Assembly: GCF_000406965.1 (NCBI RefSeq)
Contig: NZ_KE136368.1
Location: 62,001-126,000 of the forward strand
Direction of reading: 5' to 3'
DNA: 64,000 bases
Source: Enterococcus avium ATCC 14025
Lineage (GTDB): Bacteria > Bacillota > Bacilli > Lactobacillales > Enterococcaceae
A program made the position numbers and the translations under genes. The notes under the pieces were generated by a model. That model saw nothing but the letters and a program-made list of their open reading frames with translations, was not told where the DNA came from and did not search any database. Positions 1 to 7,871 of the stretch are shown piece after piece (position 1 is the stretch's first letter; the number at the start of each line of letters is the position of its first letter).

Positions 1-1
1 T

Positions 2-913
2 AAGATTACAGTAGTAGGAAGTGTTAATTTAGATACAACGATTCGTACAGAGAATTTCCCGAAACCGGGTGAAACGATTCATTCAAAAGAAGTATTTACA
101 AACGGTGGTGGAAAAGGAGCTAATCAAGCAATTGCTGCAGCCAGAAGCGGTGCTCTTGTGAATTTTATAGGAGCCGTAGGAAATGATGATGGTGGAAAAA
201 CGCTTGTCGATTTGCTTGACCAAGATGGAATCAATACAGTAGGGATTGCTCATTTGGATAGCGTAAGAACAGGAAGTGCTTATGTTACCGTTGATTATAG
301 TGGAGAAAATAGTATTGTAATCTATGGAGGAGCCAACCAAGAAATTTCTAATGAACATATTTTAAAGAATCAAGAAACGATTTCTTCGAGTGATTATGTA
401 ATTGCTCAACTGGAAACCAATCTCGAGAGTATTGAAAGAAGTTTTGAAATTGCTCAAAAAGGCTCTGCTGCCACAATTTTAAATCCTGCTCCTGCACTTG
501 AAATGTTGCCTGAAAAAATTATTCATGCGACAGATATTTTAATACCAAATGAAATAGAATTAGAGACAATTATTGGTGTTAAAATTACTAGTGAAAGTGA
601 TTTAGTTAGTGCAGCAAATAAAATTCACGAGTTGGGAGTTAAGGTTCTCATTGTCACATTAGGAAGTAAAGGAGCATTCTACTCTATCGCAGAAGGTAAA
701 TCAGGATTGGTACCTGCTTTTGAAGTTCCTGCAGTGGATACAACTGCTGCAGGAGATACATTCATTGGTGCGTTTGCATCAAAATTATCTCATGATTTAC
801 AAAATATCGAAGAAGCAATCACGTATGCAAGCAAAGCGGCCTCTTTGACAGTCCAACGGTATGGTGCTCAACCTTCTATACCCTATGAAGCAGAGTTAGC
901 TATAGAAATATAA
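2..913 (+). CDS. rbsK: Ribokinase, 5' end cut by the window
   Basis: PfkB-family sugar kinase that phosphorylates D-ribose to ribose 5-phosphate in the cytoplasm. The frame is open from base 2, so only the first few codons are missing; an internal ATG at 158 is not the start because the conserved N-terminal fold (VGSVNLDT, then GGGKGANQA) lies upstream of it. The C-terminal PfkB signature DTTAAGDTFIGAF carries the catalytic Asp. The family is usually about 300 residues and 303 are visible. A strong terminator follows 20 bases after the stop, so it is the last gene of its operon; partner rbs genes would lie before the window. Confidence 0.93.
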   Translation, partial: KITVVGSVNLDTTIRTENFPKPGETIHSKEVFTNGGGKGANQAIAAARSGALVNFIGAVGNDDGGKTLVDLLDQDGINTVGIAHLDSVRTGSAYVTVDYSGENSIVIYGGANQEISNEHILKNQETISSSDYVIAQLETNLESIERSFEIAQKGSAATILNPAPALEMLPEKIIHATDILIPNEIELETIIGVKITSESDLVSAANKIHELGVKVLIVTLGSKGAFYSIAEGKSGLVPAFEVPAVDTTAAGDTFIGAFASKLSHDLQNIEEAITYASKAASLTVQRYGAQPSIPYEAELAIEI

Positions 914-931
914 AAAAGTAGCGAAAGAATG

Positions 932-966
932 AAAAAGCACTTCCCATTTTTTTGGGGAAGTGTTTT
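932..966 (+). terminator. Terminator after ribokinase
   Basis: Stem AAAAGCACTTCCC pairs with GGGGAAGTGTTTT around a T-rich loop and ends in a short T run. It lies just after the ribokinase stop. Confidence 0.75.
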
Positions 967-1090
967 GCATGATCTTAAAAGGATTTTTCAAACTATTTAA
1001 GAAACTGTTAGTTCTAAAGAAAAAGTGTTGAAATATCTATCAATAATCATTCACTTCGCAATTGGTAGAATTTAAAATTAGAAAACAAAT

Positions 1091-1125
1091 AAATAAAAAA
1101 AGCGTTGACAGCGCTTTTTTTATTT
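1091..1125. terminator. Perfect 14-bp palindromic terminator
   Basis: Arms at 1091-1104 and 1112-1125 are exact reverse complements with a 7-base loop; A-rich on one side and T-rich on the other, so it can terminate in both directions. It separates ribokinase from the antiterminator gene. Confidence 0.75.
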
Positions 1126-1150
1126 GCTATATTGAGCGTGTAAACAGATA

Positions 1151-1178
1151 GGGTGCAACTATTAAATTAGGCACGACC
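1151..1178 (+). promoter_or_regulatory. RAT antiterminator site 1
   Basis: A 28-base element beginning GGGTGCAACTATT and ending AGGCACGACC matches the layout of ribonucleic antiterminator (RAT) sites bound by BglG/LicT proteins. It overlaps the left arm of the terminator at 1173-1217, the arrangement needed for antitermination, and sits before the BglG-family gene, implying autoregulation. Confidence 0.75.
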
Positions 1179-1217
1179 TAGGAAAGACACTTTCCTTGGG
1201 TCGTTTTTTTGTTTTTT
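1173..1217 (+). terminator. RAT-controlled terminator 1
   Basis: ACGACCTAGGAAAG pairs with CTTTCCTTGGGTCGT (one bulge) followed by seven Ts. Its left arm overlaps RAT site 1, so RAT folding and terminator folding exclude each other. Confidence 0.8.
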
Positions 1218-1260
1218 AAATAAAAATTTGAATGTTTTTCAGAGAGGATCGGTGCAACTA

Positions 1261-2082
1261 ATGAAAGTTGTTAAAAAGATCAGTCATAATGTGATTTTAA
1301 TTGATGATGAGGGAATTGAAAAAATCGCTATGGGTAAGGGAATTGGATTTTCTGCTTTCGTTGATCAGGTATTTGATCCAGCACTGGCGGATAAGTTTTT
1401 TACTTTGGATACCAAAGAGAAGACCAAGATGTTTAGTGAGATGGCCGCTCAAATCCCTATCGAATTCATTGATTTTTCCGAGGAGATCATTCAATTTATC
1501 TCGAAAAGAATCTCTACACCGTTAGATTCAAACATTTACATTGCCTTGACGGATCACATTTATTTTGCGATTCAGCGTAAGAAAGAAGACAGTCAGGTGA
1601 CAGCAATCATGTTGCCGGAAATGAAATTGCTCTATCCGGAAGAGTATGAAACGGCGAATGAAGTCGTGGCGTTAATTAATCAACGCTATAACACAGAGTT
1701 GGAAGCAAATGAAATTGGTTTTATTACCATGCATATTATCAATGCGGAACTAGGCGAAAGAAATAGTTTAAACAGCTTAAAGATATTAGAAATGACAAAG
1801 ACGATTCTTGAGGATTTGGAGGAATCTTATGATTATCATTTTGATAAAGACTCATTAACCTATCATCGTATGATGATTCATATCAAATTTTTAGTGAAAC
1901 GTCTGATTTATCAAGAAGAGTCACCAACTGAAAACATTGGATTTTTCACCAGTACCTTTAAAGAAAGTGAACCTTATCAGACCGCAACAGCGATCAAAAA
2001 AATGATCGAAGAGAAATTTCAGTTGGATGTGCAGGAAAACGAAGTTGTTTATCTGGCCATTCATTTAGCGAGAATTCAATAA
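1261..2082 (+). CDS. licT: BglG/LicT-family transcriptional antiterminator
   Basis: RNA-binding antiterminator controlled by PTS phosphorylation. The N-terminal CAT RNA-binding domain (about residues 1-55, starting MKVVKKISHN and containing MGKGIGF) is followed by two PRD domains with the expected regulatory histidines (TDHIYF, TMHII, MIHIKF, AIHLAR). The start at 1261 fits the family N-terminus; an in-frame ATG at 1228 would add 11 unrelated residues. RAT/terminator pairs lie both before this gene and between it and the next, so it probably controls itself and the alpha-glucoside PTS operon downstream. The symbol is by family resemblance. Confidence 0.9.
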   Translation: MKVVKKISHNVILIDDEGIEKIAMGKGIGFSAFVDQVFDPALADKFFTLDTKEKTKMFSEMAAQIPIEFIDFSEEIIQFISKRISTPLDSNIYIALTDHIYFAIQRKKEDSQVTAIMLPEMKLLYPEEYETANEVVALINQRYNTELEANEIGFITMHIINAELGERNSLNSLKILEMTKTILEDLEESYDYHFDKDSLTYHRMMIHIKFLVKRLIYQEESPTENIGFFTSTFKESEPYQTATAIKKMIEEKFQLDVQENEVVYLAIHLARIQ

Positions 2083-2086
2083 TCAA

Positions 2087-2113
2087 GGGCGTAACTATTC
2101 GGTAGGCGCAACC
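2087..2113 (+). promoter_or_regulatory. RAT antiterminator site 2
   Basis: A 27-base element starting GGGCGTAACTATTCGG and ending GGCGCAACC closely resembles RAT site 1. It overlaps the left arm of the next terminator and lies between the antiterminator gene and the deacetylase/PTS operon. Confidence 0.75.
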
Positions 2114-2167
2114 TTTTGATGCAGAGCGAGCATTCATTTCTGCGATCATTAGGTTGCGTCTATTTTT
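2105..2167 (+). terminator. RAT-controlled terminator 2
   Basis: GGCGCAACC at 2105 pairs with GGTTGCGTC at 2152 with further pairing inside, followed by TATTTTT. The left arm overlaps RAT site 2. Confidence 0.75.
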
Positions 2168-2193
2168 AGTATAAAAAAGAAAGGATGTAAAGA

Positions 2194-2958
2194 ATGGGAA
2201 AAGTAATCTTTAACTCAGATGATTTTGGCTACAGCCATGGTGTGAATTACGGCATAGTTGATGCTTATCAACGAGGAATATTAACTTCAACGACTTTGAT
2301 GGCAAATATGCCGGGATTTGAACATGCGGTAAAGCTGAAAAAAGAATTACCAGATTTAGGTGTGGGTGTTCATCTGACACTGACCTGTGGGAAACCTTTA
2401 TTGGAAAATGTCGATAGTTTGGTGGAGGGCGATCAATTTAAGCAATTATCTTTTTATACAAAGCCCTTTGAAATTGACAACGATCAGCTATATCAAGAGT
2501 GGAATGCTCAAATTCAAAAGGTTTATCGAGCCGGAATTATCCCAACCCACTTAGATAGTCACCATCATACGCACACCTTTGATAATAATCAGGAAGTTGT
2601 CATTGCATTGGCTAAAAAATATGATCTGCCAGTTCGCGGGAACTTCGAGAGAAAATCAGAGGTTCGACACGTCGATTATTTTGAACCATATTTTGATGAT
2701 GTTGGCGAAACAATTGAGGATAAAAGGCAAATTGATTGTTCAATCGAACAATATTTAGAACAGCTACTAACGCTTTTACGCGAAGATAAAACCATCGAAA
2801 TTATGTGTCACACAGCATATCTTGATCAGCAATTATTAGAGGGGTCAAGTTTTGTTTATCCAAGGGTCAATCAGGTGGAATTTCTGGTCCATTCAGAGTT
2901 TGCATTGCAGGTTAAAAGGGATTGTTTGATTGAGTTGGTAACTTACAAGGAAATTTAA
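2194..2958 (+). CDS. chbG: ChbG/YdjC-family carbohydrate deacetylase
   Basis: Metal-dependent deacetylase of the YdjC/ChbG family; ChbG removes an acetyl group from N-acetylated disaccharides such as chitobiose or its 6-phosphate. The motif NSDDFG near residue 7 and the histidine cluster HLDSHHHTH near residue 120 supply the metal ligands and catalytic residues. At 254 residues it is full length. RBS AGAAAGGA precedes the ATG. It is the first gene after RAT site 2 and is followed 18 bases later by the EIICB gene. The partner glycosidase is of the alpha type, so chitobiose need not be the substrate; an acetylated alpha-glucoside is possible. Confidence 0.85.
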   Translation: MGKVIFNSDDFGYSHGVNYGIVDAYQRGILTSTTLMANMPGFEHAVKLKKELPDLGVGVHLTLTCGKPLLENVDSLVEGDQFKQLSFYTKPFEIDNDQLYQEWNAQIQKVYRAGIIPTHLDSHHHTHTFDNNQEVVIALAKKYDLPVRGNFERKSEVRHVDYFEPYFDDVGETIEDKRQIDCSIEQYLEQLLTLLREDKTIEIMCHTAYLDQQLLEGSSFVYPRVNQVEFLVHSEFALQVKRDCLIELVTYKEI

Positions 2959-2976
2959 AATGAGGAGGAGTTTAAA

Positions 2977-4392
2977 ATGTCGAGTTTAAAAGCAAATGTA
3001 CAAAAATTAGGTAGAGCAATGCTACTTCCAGTGGCAGCGATGCCTTTGGCCGGATTGATCATGCGTCTTTCAGCAGACGACATGTTGAATATTCCTGTTA
3101 TTGGGGCTGCGGGAAATGCAGTATTTGGAAATTTGGATATTCTATTTGCCATCGGAGTAACGATTGGCTTTGCTAAGACCAAAGACAAAGGTATTCCTGC
3201 ACTAACAGGATTTCTAGCAATTGCAACATTGAAAAAGGGTTTAGAAATTATGAATCCGGCTGTCAATATGGGGATCTTCGGTGGGATAATCTCAGGGCTT
3301 ATCGCAGCTTGGACGTACAATCGTTTCAAGGAACAAAAATTACCAATGGTGTTCTCTTACTTTGCAGGGGAAAAGTTTCCGTTGACGATGGTGATGATAT
3401 TACAGACAGTCACCTCGGTGGTGTTTGGCTTTTTATGGCCCTTCGCCCAAGCCGGAATTGATAGCTTTGCGCGCTTATTAGTTAATATGGGGGCTTTAGG
3501 AGTGGGAATTTTTATGTTCCTTAATCGGCTGCTGATTCCTTTTGGACTCCATCATGTACTGAACACATACGTTTACTATGACTTAGGAAGTTACACCTCG
3601 CCAAGTGGCGAAGTATTCCGTGGTGAGATGACACGCTTTATCAACGGTGATCCACAAGCAGGATTATTTTTATCAGGCTTCTTCGTTATCATGATGTTTG
3701 GCGTCCCTGCAATTTGTTTTGCTATCTATCGTGCGGCATTCAAAGAAAACAAAGAGATGGTCAAAGGAATCATGGGTAGTGGGGCGGCAACGTCATTTAT
3801 TTCCAATATCACTGAACCAGTCGAATTCAGTTTTATGTTTCTTTCTCCAATGCTTTATGTCGTACATGCATTATTTGCTGGGCTTGCCGGAATCGTGTGT
3901 TACTTGTTGAATATTCGGATTGGTTTTACATTTGGTGCTTGTATCGTGGATTATTTAATTAATTTTAGAATCGCGACCAACGCTATTCTCATCATTCCAG
4001 TCGGAATCGTATTTTTCGCCCTGTATTACTTTACTTTCTATTACCTAATCAAGAAACGTAATATTCAAACGTTAGGCAGAGAAGCAACTACAGAATATGG
4101 AATTGAAGCAGTAGAAGAAGAAAAGGAACTCGGATTAGCCAGCAAGAATTATGAGTATATGGCAAAGAAAATGCTGCAGGCCTTTGGCGGAAAAGAGAAT
4201 GTTTCAGATGCCTTCAGTTGTAATACACGTTTGAGAGTTGAGGTTGAAAATCCAACGATCGTCGATGAACAACGAATCAAACAGTTAGGTGTCAGCGGTG
4301 TGATCAAACCAACAGAAAAAAATTATCAAATTATTATTGGGTTAGAGGTTACTTACGTAATGGCTGAATTCAATAAATTATTGGAGCAGTAG
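2977..4392 (+). CDS. PTS EIICB, glucose superfamily, alpha-glucoside type
   Basis: Membrane permease plus EIIB domain of a glucose-superfamily PTS. The first roughly 370 residues are the hydrophobic EIIC domain; NITEPVEFSFMF is the sugar-binding signature. The C-terminal EIIB domain carries the phosphorylation Cys in AFSCNTRLRV near residue 414. RBS GGAGGAG is well placed. It is followed 14 bases later by a GH4 glycosidase of the GlvA type, so the imported sugar is probably maltose or another alpha-glucoside, delivered as the 6'-phosphate. EIIA is a separate gene two places downstream. GlvC/MalT-like is the best guess; an N-acetyl sugar permease is the alternative because of the deacetylase. 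Confidence 0.88.
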   Translation: MSSLKANVQKLGRAMLLPVAAMPLAGLIMRLSADDMLNIPVIGAAGNAVFGNLDILFAIGVTIGFAKTKDKGIPALTGFLAIATLKKGLEIMNPAVNMGIFGGIISGLIAAWTYNRFKEQKLPMVFSYFAGEKFPLTMVMILQTVTSVVFGFLWPFAQAGIDSFARLLVNMGALGVGIFMFLNRLLIPFGLHHVLNTYVYYDLGSYTSPSGEVFRGEMTRFINGDPQAGLFLSGFFVIMMFGVPAICFAIYRAAFKENKEMVKGIMGSGAATSFISNITEPVEFSFMFLSPMLYVVHALFAGLAGIVCYLLNIRIGFTFGACIVDYLINFRIATNAILIIPVGIVFFALYYFTFYYLIKKRNIQTLGREATTEYGIEAVEEEKELGLASKNYEYMAKKMLQAFGGKENVSDAFSCNTRLRVEVENPTIVDEQRIKQLGVSGVIKPTEKNYQIIIGLEVTYVMAEFNKLLEQ

Positions 4393-4406
4393 AAAGGAAG
4401 AGAATA

Positions 4407-5735
4407 ATGACAAAGAAACAAATTATTACGATTGCCGGCGGAGGCAGTACTTATACACCAGGAATCATTCAAGCGGTGCTAAACAATGCAGATCGTTTAC
4501 CGCTTTCAGAGATTCGTTTATACGATATTGATGCTCAGAGAAATGCCGATATGTATTTGATTATTCAATACATGTTGAAGAAAGAAGGATTTAAGGATGT
4601 GGTCATTTCATCAACCGAAGATCCTGAAACAGCGTTTACCGGCTGTGATTTCATTTTTTCACAGATTCGTGTCGGTGGTATGAAGATGCGTGAAAAGGAT
4701 GAAAAAATTCCTTTAAGTCATGGCTTAGTCGGACAAGAAACCTGCGGATTAGGCGGGTTTGCTTATGGTATGCGATCAATGAATGGCCTATTAGAAATCG
4801 TTGGCTATGTTCAAAAGTATGCGCCTGAAGCATGGATTTTAAATTATACAAATCCGGAATCAATTGTTTCAGAGGCTGTTCGCAGACAGTATCCAAAAGC
4901 AAAAATGATCAATGCCTGCGACATGACGATTTCAATCGAAGAAACAATTGCAGTTAATTACGGCTATGATCGAAAAAATTGGATTCCAACTTATTATGGA
5001 CTGAATCATTTTGGCTGGTATACCTCGATTTATGATAAAGATCTGAAGCGTGATGTGGTGCCGGAAATCATTGAAAAATTAACGACTCAGGAAATGGAAG
5101 TAGCGGATTTTAATGCTGGAGATAAAACATGGCAGGAGGCTTTCAGCATGATGTCTGTTATCACAAAAAATTTTCCGCAAAATATTCCGAATAATTATTT
5201 AGAGTATTATCTATATCCAGATATGGTCGTGGAACATACGGATAAAAATTACACGCGCGCCAATATGGTAATGGAAGGCCGAGAAAAGAACACGAAGGAG
5301 ATGGCGGAAAAGATTCGGGAAGGCGTAACAGAAGATATCCTGAACTTTAACTTTGGGGAGCACGGCCAGTACATCGTAGACATGGCAACCTCTTTACTGA
5401 ATGACGAACGCCGCCGTTTTATGCTGATTGTACCGAATCAAGGAGCTATTCCGAATCTGCGCGCAGATGCGGTAGTGGAAGTGCCTGCTTATGTAGGAGC
5501 GACAGGTGTAGAACCGATTTCTCTAAGGGAACCGATCTCTGATTTCCATAAAGGACTGATGGAGGCACAAGTAGCAGCAGAAAAATTATTAGTTGATGCC
5601 TATTTTGAAGGTTCTTATCAAAAAGCATTGCAAGCATTTACGTTGAATCAAACAGTACCAAATGCTCGCGTAGCAAAGAAAATTTTAGATGAAATGATTG
5701 AAGCCAATAAAGAATACTGGCCAGAATTAGTATAG
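4407..5735 (+). CDS. malH: GH4 6-phospho-alpha-glucosidase
   Basis: NAD- and Mn-dependent glycosidase that splits maltose 6'-phosphate and related phospho-alpha-glucosides in the cytoplasm. The N-terminal NAD site is IAGGGSTYTPGI (residues 9-20). The metal ligands are seen in NACDMT (Cys171) and LNHFGW (His201). In GH4 the CDM motif marks 6-phospho-alpha-glucosidases while CN(V/I)P marks the beta type, so this is an alpha enzyme. The C-terminus VPNARVAKKILDEM also matches the GlvA/MalH group. Length 442 is typical. It lies between EIICB and EIIA in one operon. Confidence 0.9.
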   Translation: MTKKQIITIAGGGSTYTPGIIQAVLNNADRLPLSEIRLYDIDAQRNADMYLIIQYMLKKEGFKDVVISSTEDPETAFTGCDFIFSQIRVGGMKMREKDEKIPLSHGLVGQETCGLGGFAYGMRSMNGLLEIVGYVQKYAPEAWILNYTNPESIVSEAVRRQYPKAKMINACDMTISIEETIAVNYGYDRKNWIPTYYGLNHFGWYTSIYDKDLKRDVVPEIIEKLTTQEMEVADFNAGDKTWQEAFSMMSVITKNFPQNIPNNYLEYYLYPDMVVEHTDKNYTRANMVMEGREKNTKEMAEKIREGVTEDILNFNFGEHGQYIVDMATSLLNDERRRFMLIVPNQGAIPNLRADAVVEVPAYVGATGVEPISLREPISDFHKGLMEAQVAAEKLLVDAYFEGSYQKALQAFTLNQTVPNARVAKKILDEMIEANKEYWPELV

Positions 5736-5748
5736 AGGTGATGAGAGG

Positions 5749-6207
5749 ATGCTCTTTTTTAAAATGAAAAATATTCTAAAATCTGTAGCAAATGGACGAG
5801 TTCTTCCTTTAGAAGCAGTTCAAGATGAGGTTTTCTCTTCAAAAATGATGGGAGAGGGCTTTGCAATCGCTCAACATGATGGCCATGTCTATGCTCCGAT
5901 TGAAGGAATTGTTGAGAGCATTTTTCCGACGCTGCACGCTATTACAATTGAATGTAAGTCCGGTGAAAAACTTTTGATCCATATGGGATTGGACACGGTG
6001 GAACTAAAGGGGCTGCCTTTTTCAGTCAAAGTAACAAAGGGACAAAAGGTAAAAGCTGGTACTCTATTGGCTTCGATGGATCTACACCAAATAGAAAAAA
6101 GTGGAAAAGATGACACGATCATCGTGGTCTTTCCGGATATGACTAAGGGACAGCTGCTAATCGAAAATCAAATCGTGACAATACAAGATGGACTATTTAA
6201 ATTTTAA
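5749..6207 (+). CDS. PTS EIIA, glucose type
   Basis: Phosphocarrier that passes phosphate from HPr to the EIIB domain of the upstream EIICB. The core reads VYAPIEGIVESI and then LLIHMGLDTVELKG with the phosphorylated His near residue 78. Length 152 fits a free-standing EIIA of the Crr family. Thirteen bases separate it from the GH4 stop, with GAGGTGAT as RBS. It completes the PTS and is followed by a terminator. Confidence 0.9.
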   Translation: MLFFKMKNILKSVANGRVLPLEAVQDEVFSSKMMGEGFAIAQHDGHVYAPIEGIVESIFPTLHAITIECKSGEKLLIHMGLDTVELKGLPFSVKVTKGQKVKAGTLLASMDLHQIEKSGKDDTIIVVFPDMTKGQLLIENQIVTIQDGLFKF

Positions 6208-6212
6208 ACCAA

Positions 6213-6246
6213 GAGCAAAGACTGGGTTTTACGCTCAGTCTTTTCT
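6213..6246 (+). terminator. Terminator after the alpha-glucoside PTS operon
   Basis: AAAGACTG pairs with CAGTCTTTT around a loop of about 11 bases, with Ts on the right side. Confidence 0.65.
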
Positions 6247-6278
6247 TGAGCAAATTATTTTGTGTTTAGGAGAAATTA

Positions 6279-7133
6279 ATGGCTATTTTATATTTATTAC
6301 CCGCTCTTGGGTGGGGGCTTATGCCGATTATTGCGAATTTAACGAAGGCGAAGCCAATCAATCAATTGCTGGGAACTTCTACGACGGCACTCTTACTAGG
6401 AATTATCTTTACCGTTATTGTTCAGCCTACGTATGATTGGCTTAGTTTTGCAGCAGCATTTCTCTCAGGCTGTTTCTGGTCTGTTGGACAATATTTGCAA
6501 TTCAATTCCTTTCAATTACTGCCAGTGTCTGAGGCGATGCCTATCTCAAATGGAACTCAATTAATTGGGACAACCTTTATCGCGGCAATTTTTTTTAAAG
6601 AATGGACCAATCTTACTATGATAATGATTGGAATGACTGGAATTTTGTTAATCATTTTAGGAATTCGTTTAACCTCTTATATAGAAGAACAGGGGAAAAA
6701 GCAATCGAACACGATAAAACGCAAAGCTATCACTCTTTTATTACTATCCTCAGCTGCATTAACAATTTATGTGACATTGCCGCAAGCTCTTCTAGTTAGC
6801 GGAGCAGTGGTATTATTTCCACAGTCGATCGGGATGTGGTTCTCTTCACTATGCTTAACGATTATTAAACGAGAAGAATTCGCTTGGTCAGAGGTTGTAA
6901 AGAATTTGGGAACTGGGGTTGCTTGGAGTATCGCTAATTTAAGTTTATTTTTTGCCATGCCAATCATTGGAGTAGCAAAAAGTTTTACCTTTTCCCAGAT
7001 GGCGGTATTGATTTCTATTTATGCGGGCATCTTTATTTTGAAGGTACGAAAGACTAAGAAGGAATTATGCATGATCAGTGCTGGAGCAGCAGTAATTACA
7101 CTAGGAATATTCTTGATTGGATCAATCAAATAA
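6279..7133 (+). CDS. GRP-family sugar uptake protein (GlcU/RbsU-like)
   Basis: Integral membrane protein of the glucose/ribose porter family, part of the drug/metabolite transporter superfamily. It begins MAILYLLPALGWGLMPIIA, a typical first helix, and has about ten hydrophobic segments over 284 residues, with WSVGQYLQFNSF and the SNGTQL region characteristic of GlcU/RbsU. RBS TTAGGAG precedes the ATG. It follows the PTS terminator, so it may be partly independent; it could import the free sugar released inside or outside the cell. The exact substrate cannot be read from sequence. Confidence 0.82.
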   Translation: MAILYLLPALGWGLMPIIANLTKAKPINQLLGTSTTALLLGIIFTVIVQPTYDWLSFAAAFLSGCFWSVGQYLQFNSFQLLPVSEAMPISNGTQLIGTTFIAAIFFKEWTNLTMIMIGMTGILLIILGIRLTSYIEEQGKKQSNTIKRKAITLLLLSSAALTIYVTLPQALLVSGAVVLFPQSIGMWFSSLCLTIIKREEFAWSEVVKNLGTGVAWSIANLSLFFAMPIIGVAKSFTFSQMAVLISIYAGIFILKVRKTKKELCMISAGAAVITLGIFLIGSIK

Positions 7134-7149
7134 GTGAGGAATCTGTTCA

Positions 7150-7269
7150 ATGTTAATTTTTAGAGTAGATACAGGAGAAGCAGGGATAATCGAACGAATT
7201 GACAAAAACCCGGGATGTTTTAGGATTATTCCGTATTTTATCAATCGTCTAAAAAAGAGTGTACTTTAA
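7150..7269 (+). CDS. Possible 39-residue small protein, unrecognised
   Basis: An ATG nine bases after GAGGA opens a short frame starting MLIFRVDTGEAGIIERID and ending in the basic LKKSVL. It lies just after the GRP transporter and before a terminator. The RBS spacing and terminator are the only support. It could also be the decayed start of a longer gene. Confidence 0.3.
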   Translation: MLIFRVDTGEAGIIERIDKNPGCFRIIPYFINRLKKSVL

Positions 7270-7323
7270 ACCGCGATGCAACTCCCCCGCAGGATATGTG
7301 ACAACCCTTATCTCAACTTTTAC

Positions 7324-7370
7324 ATAAGGCTTTTAATGGCGTAATAGCGCTACTAAAAGCCTTATTTTTT
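7324..7370 (+). terminator. Strong terminator
   Basis: ATAAGGCTTTTA pairs with TAAAAGCCTTAT around a GC-containing loop that can itself pair, followed by a run of six Ts. Confidence 0.85.
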
Positions 7371-7871
7371 GTCATTTTCCAAATATGCAAGAAATCTATA
7401 CTAATTATTGTTATCATCAATCTTTTCTAGAAACATTTGTTGTATTAATGAAATAAGATCAACCCATCTATCGGAACTATTGATCGAATCTAGTAGTTTT
7501 TCAAATTTAGCTCTACTGGATTGTGAATTGTGAGATGAAGAAATTAAGGGATAGAATCATAGTGTTTAATCAAAAGAGAATACGACTATTCATCCAGAGC
7601 CAACGATCCTAGTTTTAAAAAGTGACCGAACCTTTTTAATCGTACAGCATTTTACCATAACCTTGCTATACTCATATTTTTCAGATATGTAGGCTAATTT
7701 GGGACAAGCTAACGAACATATAATAGATAAAGTATCATTGCTATTCGTTAAAAGCGACTGTAGTTATTATTAGTTTACAATTTTGAATTGAGGCTTTATA
7801 GTTAACCAACAATTAATTAAATAAGAATGGTTGGAGTAACTGAGTAATCTAAATATATAGAAGGAATGATT
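7371..7871. other. Intergenic stretch with a possible gene remnant
   Basis: About 500 bases with no intact gene. On the minus strand 7401-7556 reads through 51 codons without a stop (ending KFEKLLDSINSSDR...FLEKIDDNNN) but is closed upstream by an in-frame TGA and has no start, so it looks like the C-terminal remnant of a lost gene of unknown family. The remainder is AT-rich and must hold the promoter of the surface protein, which I could not place confidently. Confidence 0.3.

Noticed and set aside
1126-1143. cre site near TTGAGCGTGTAAACA before the antiterminator gene
   Set aside because: The central CG is not at the right distance from the TG end, so the cre pattern is not met.
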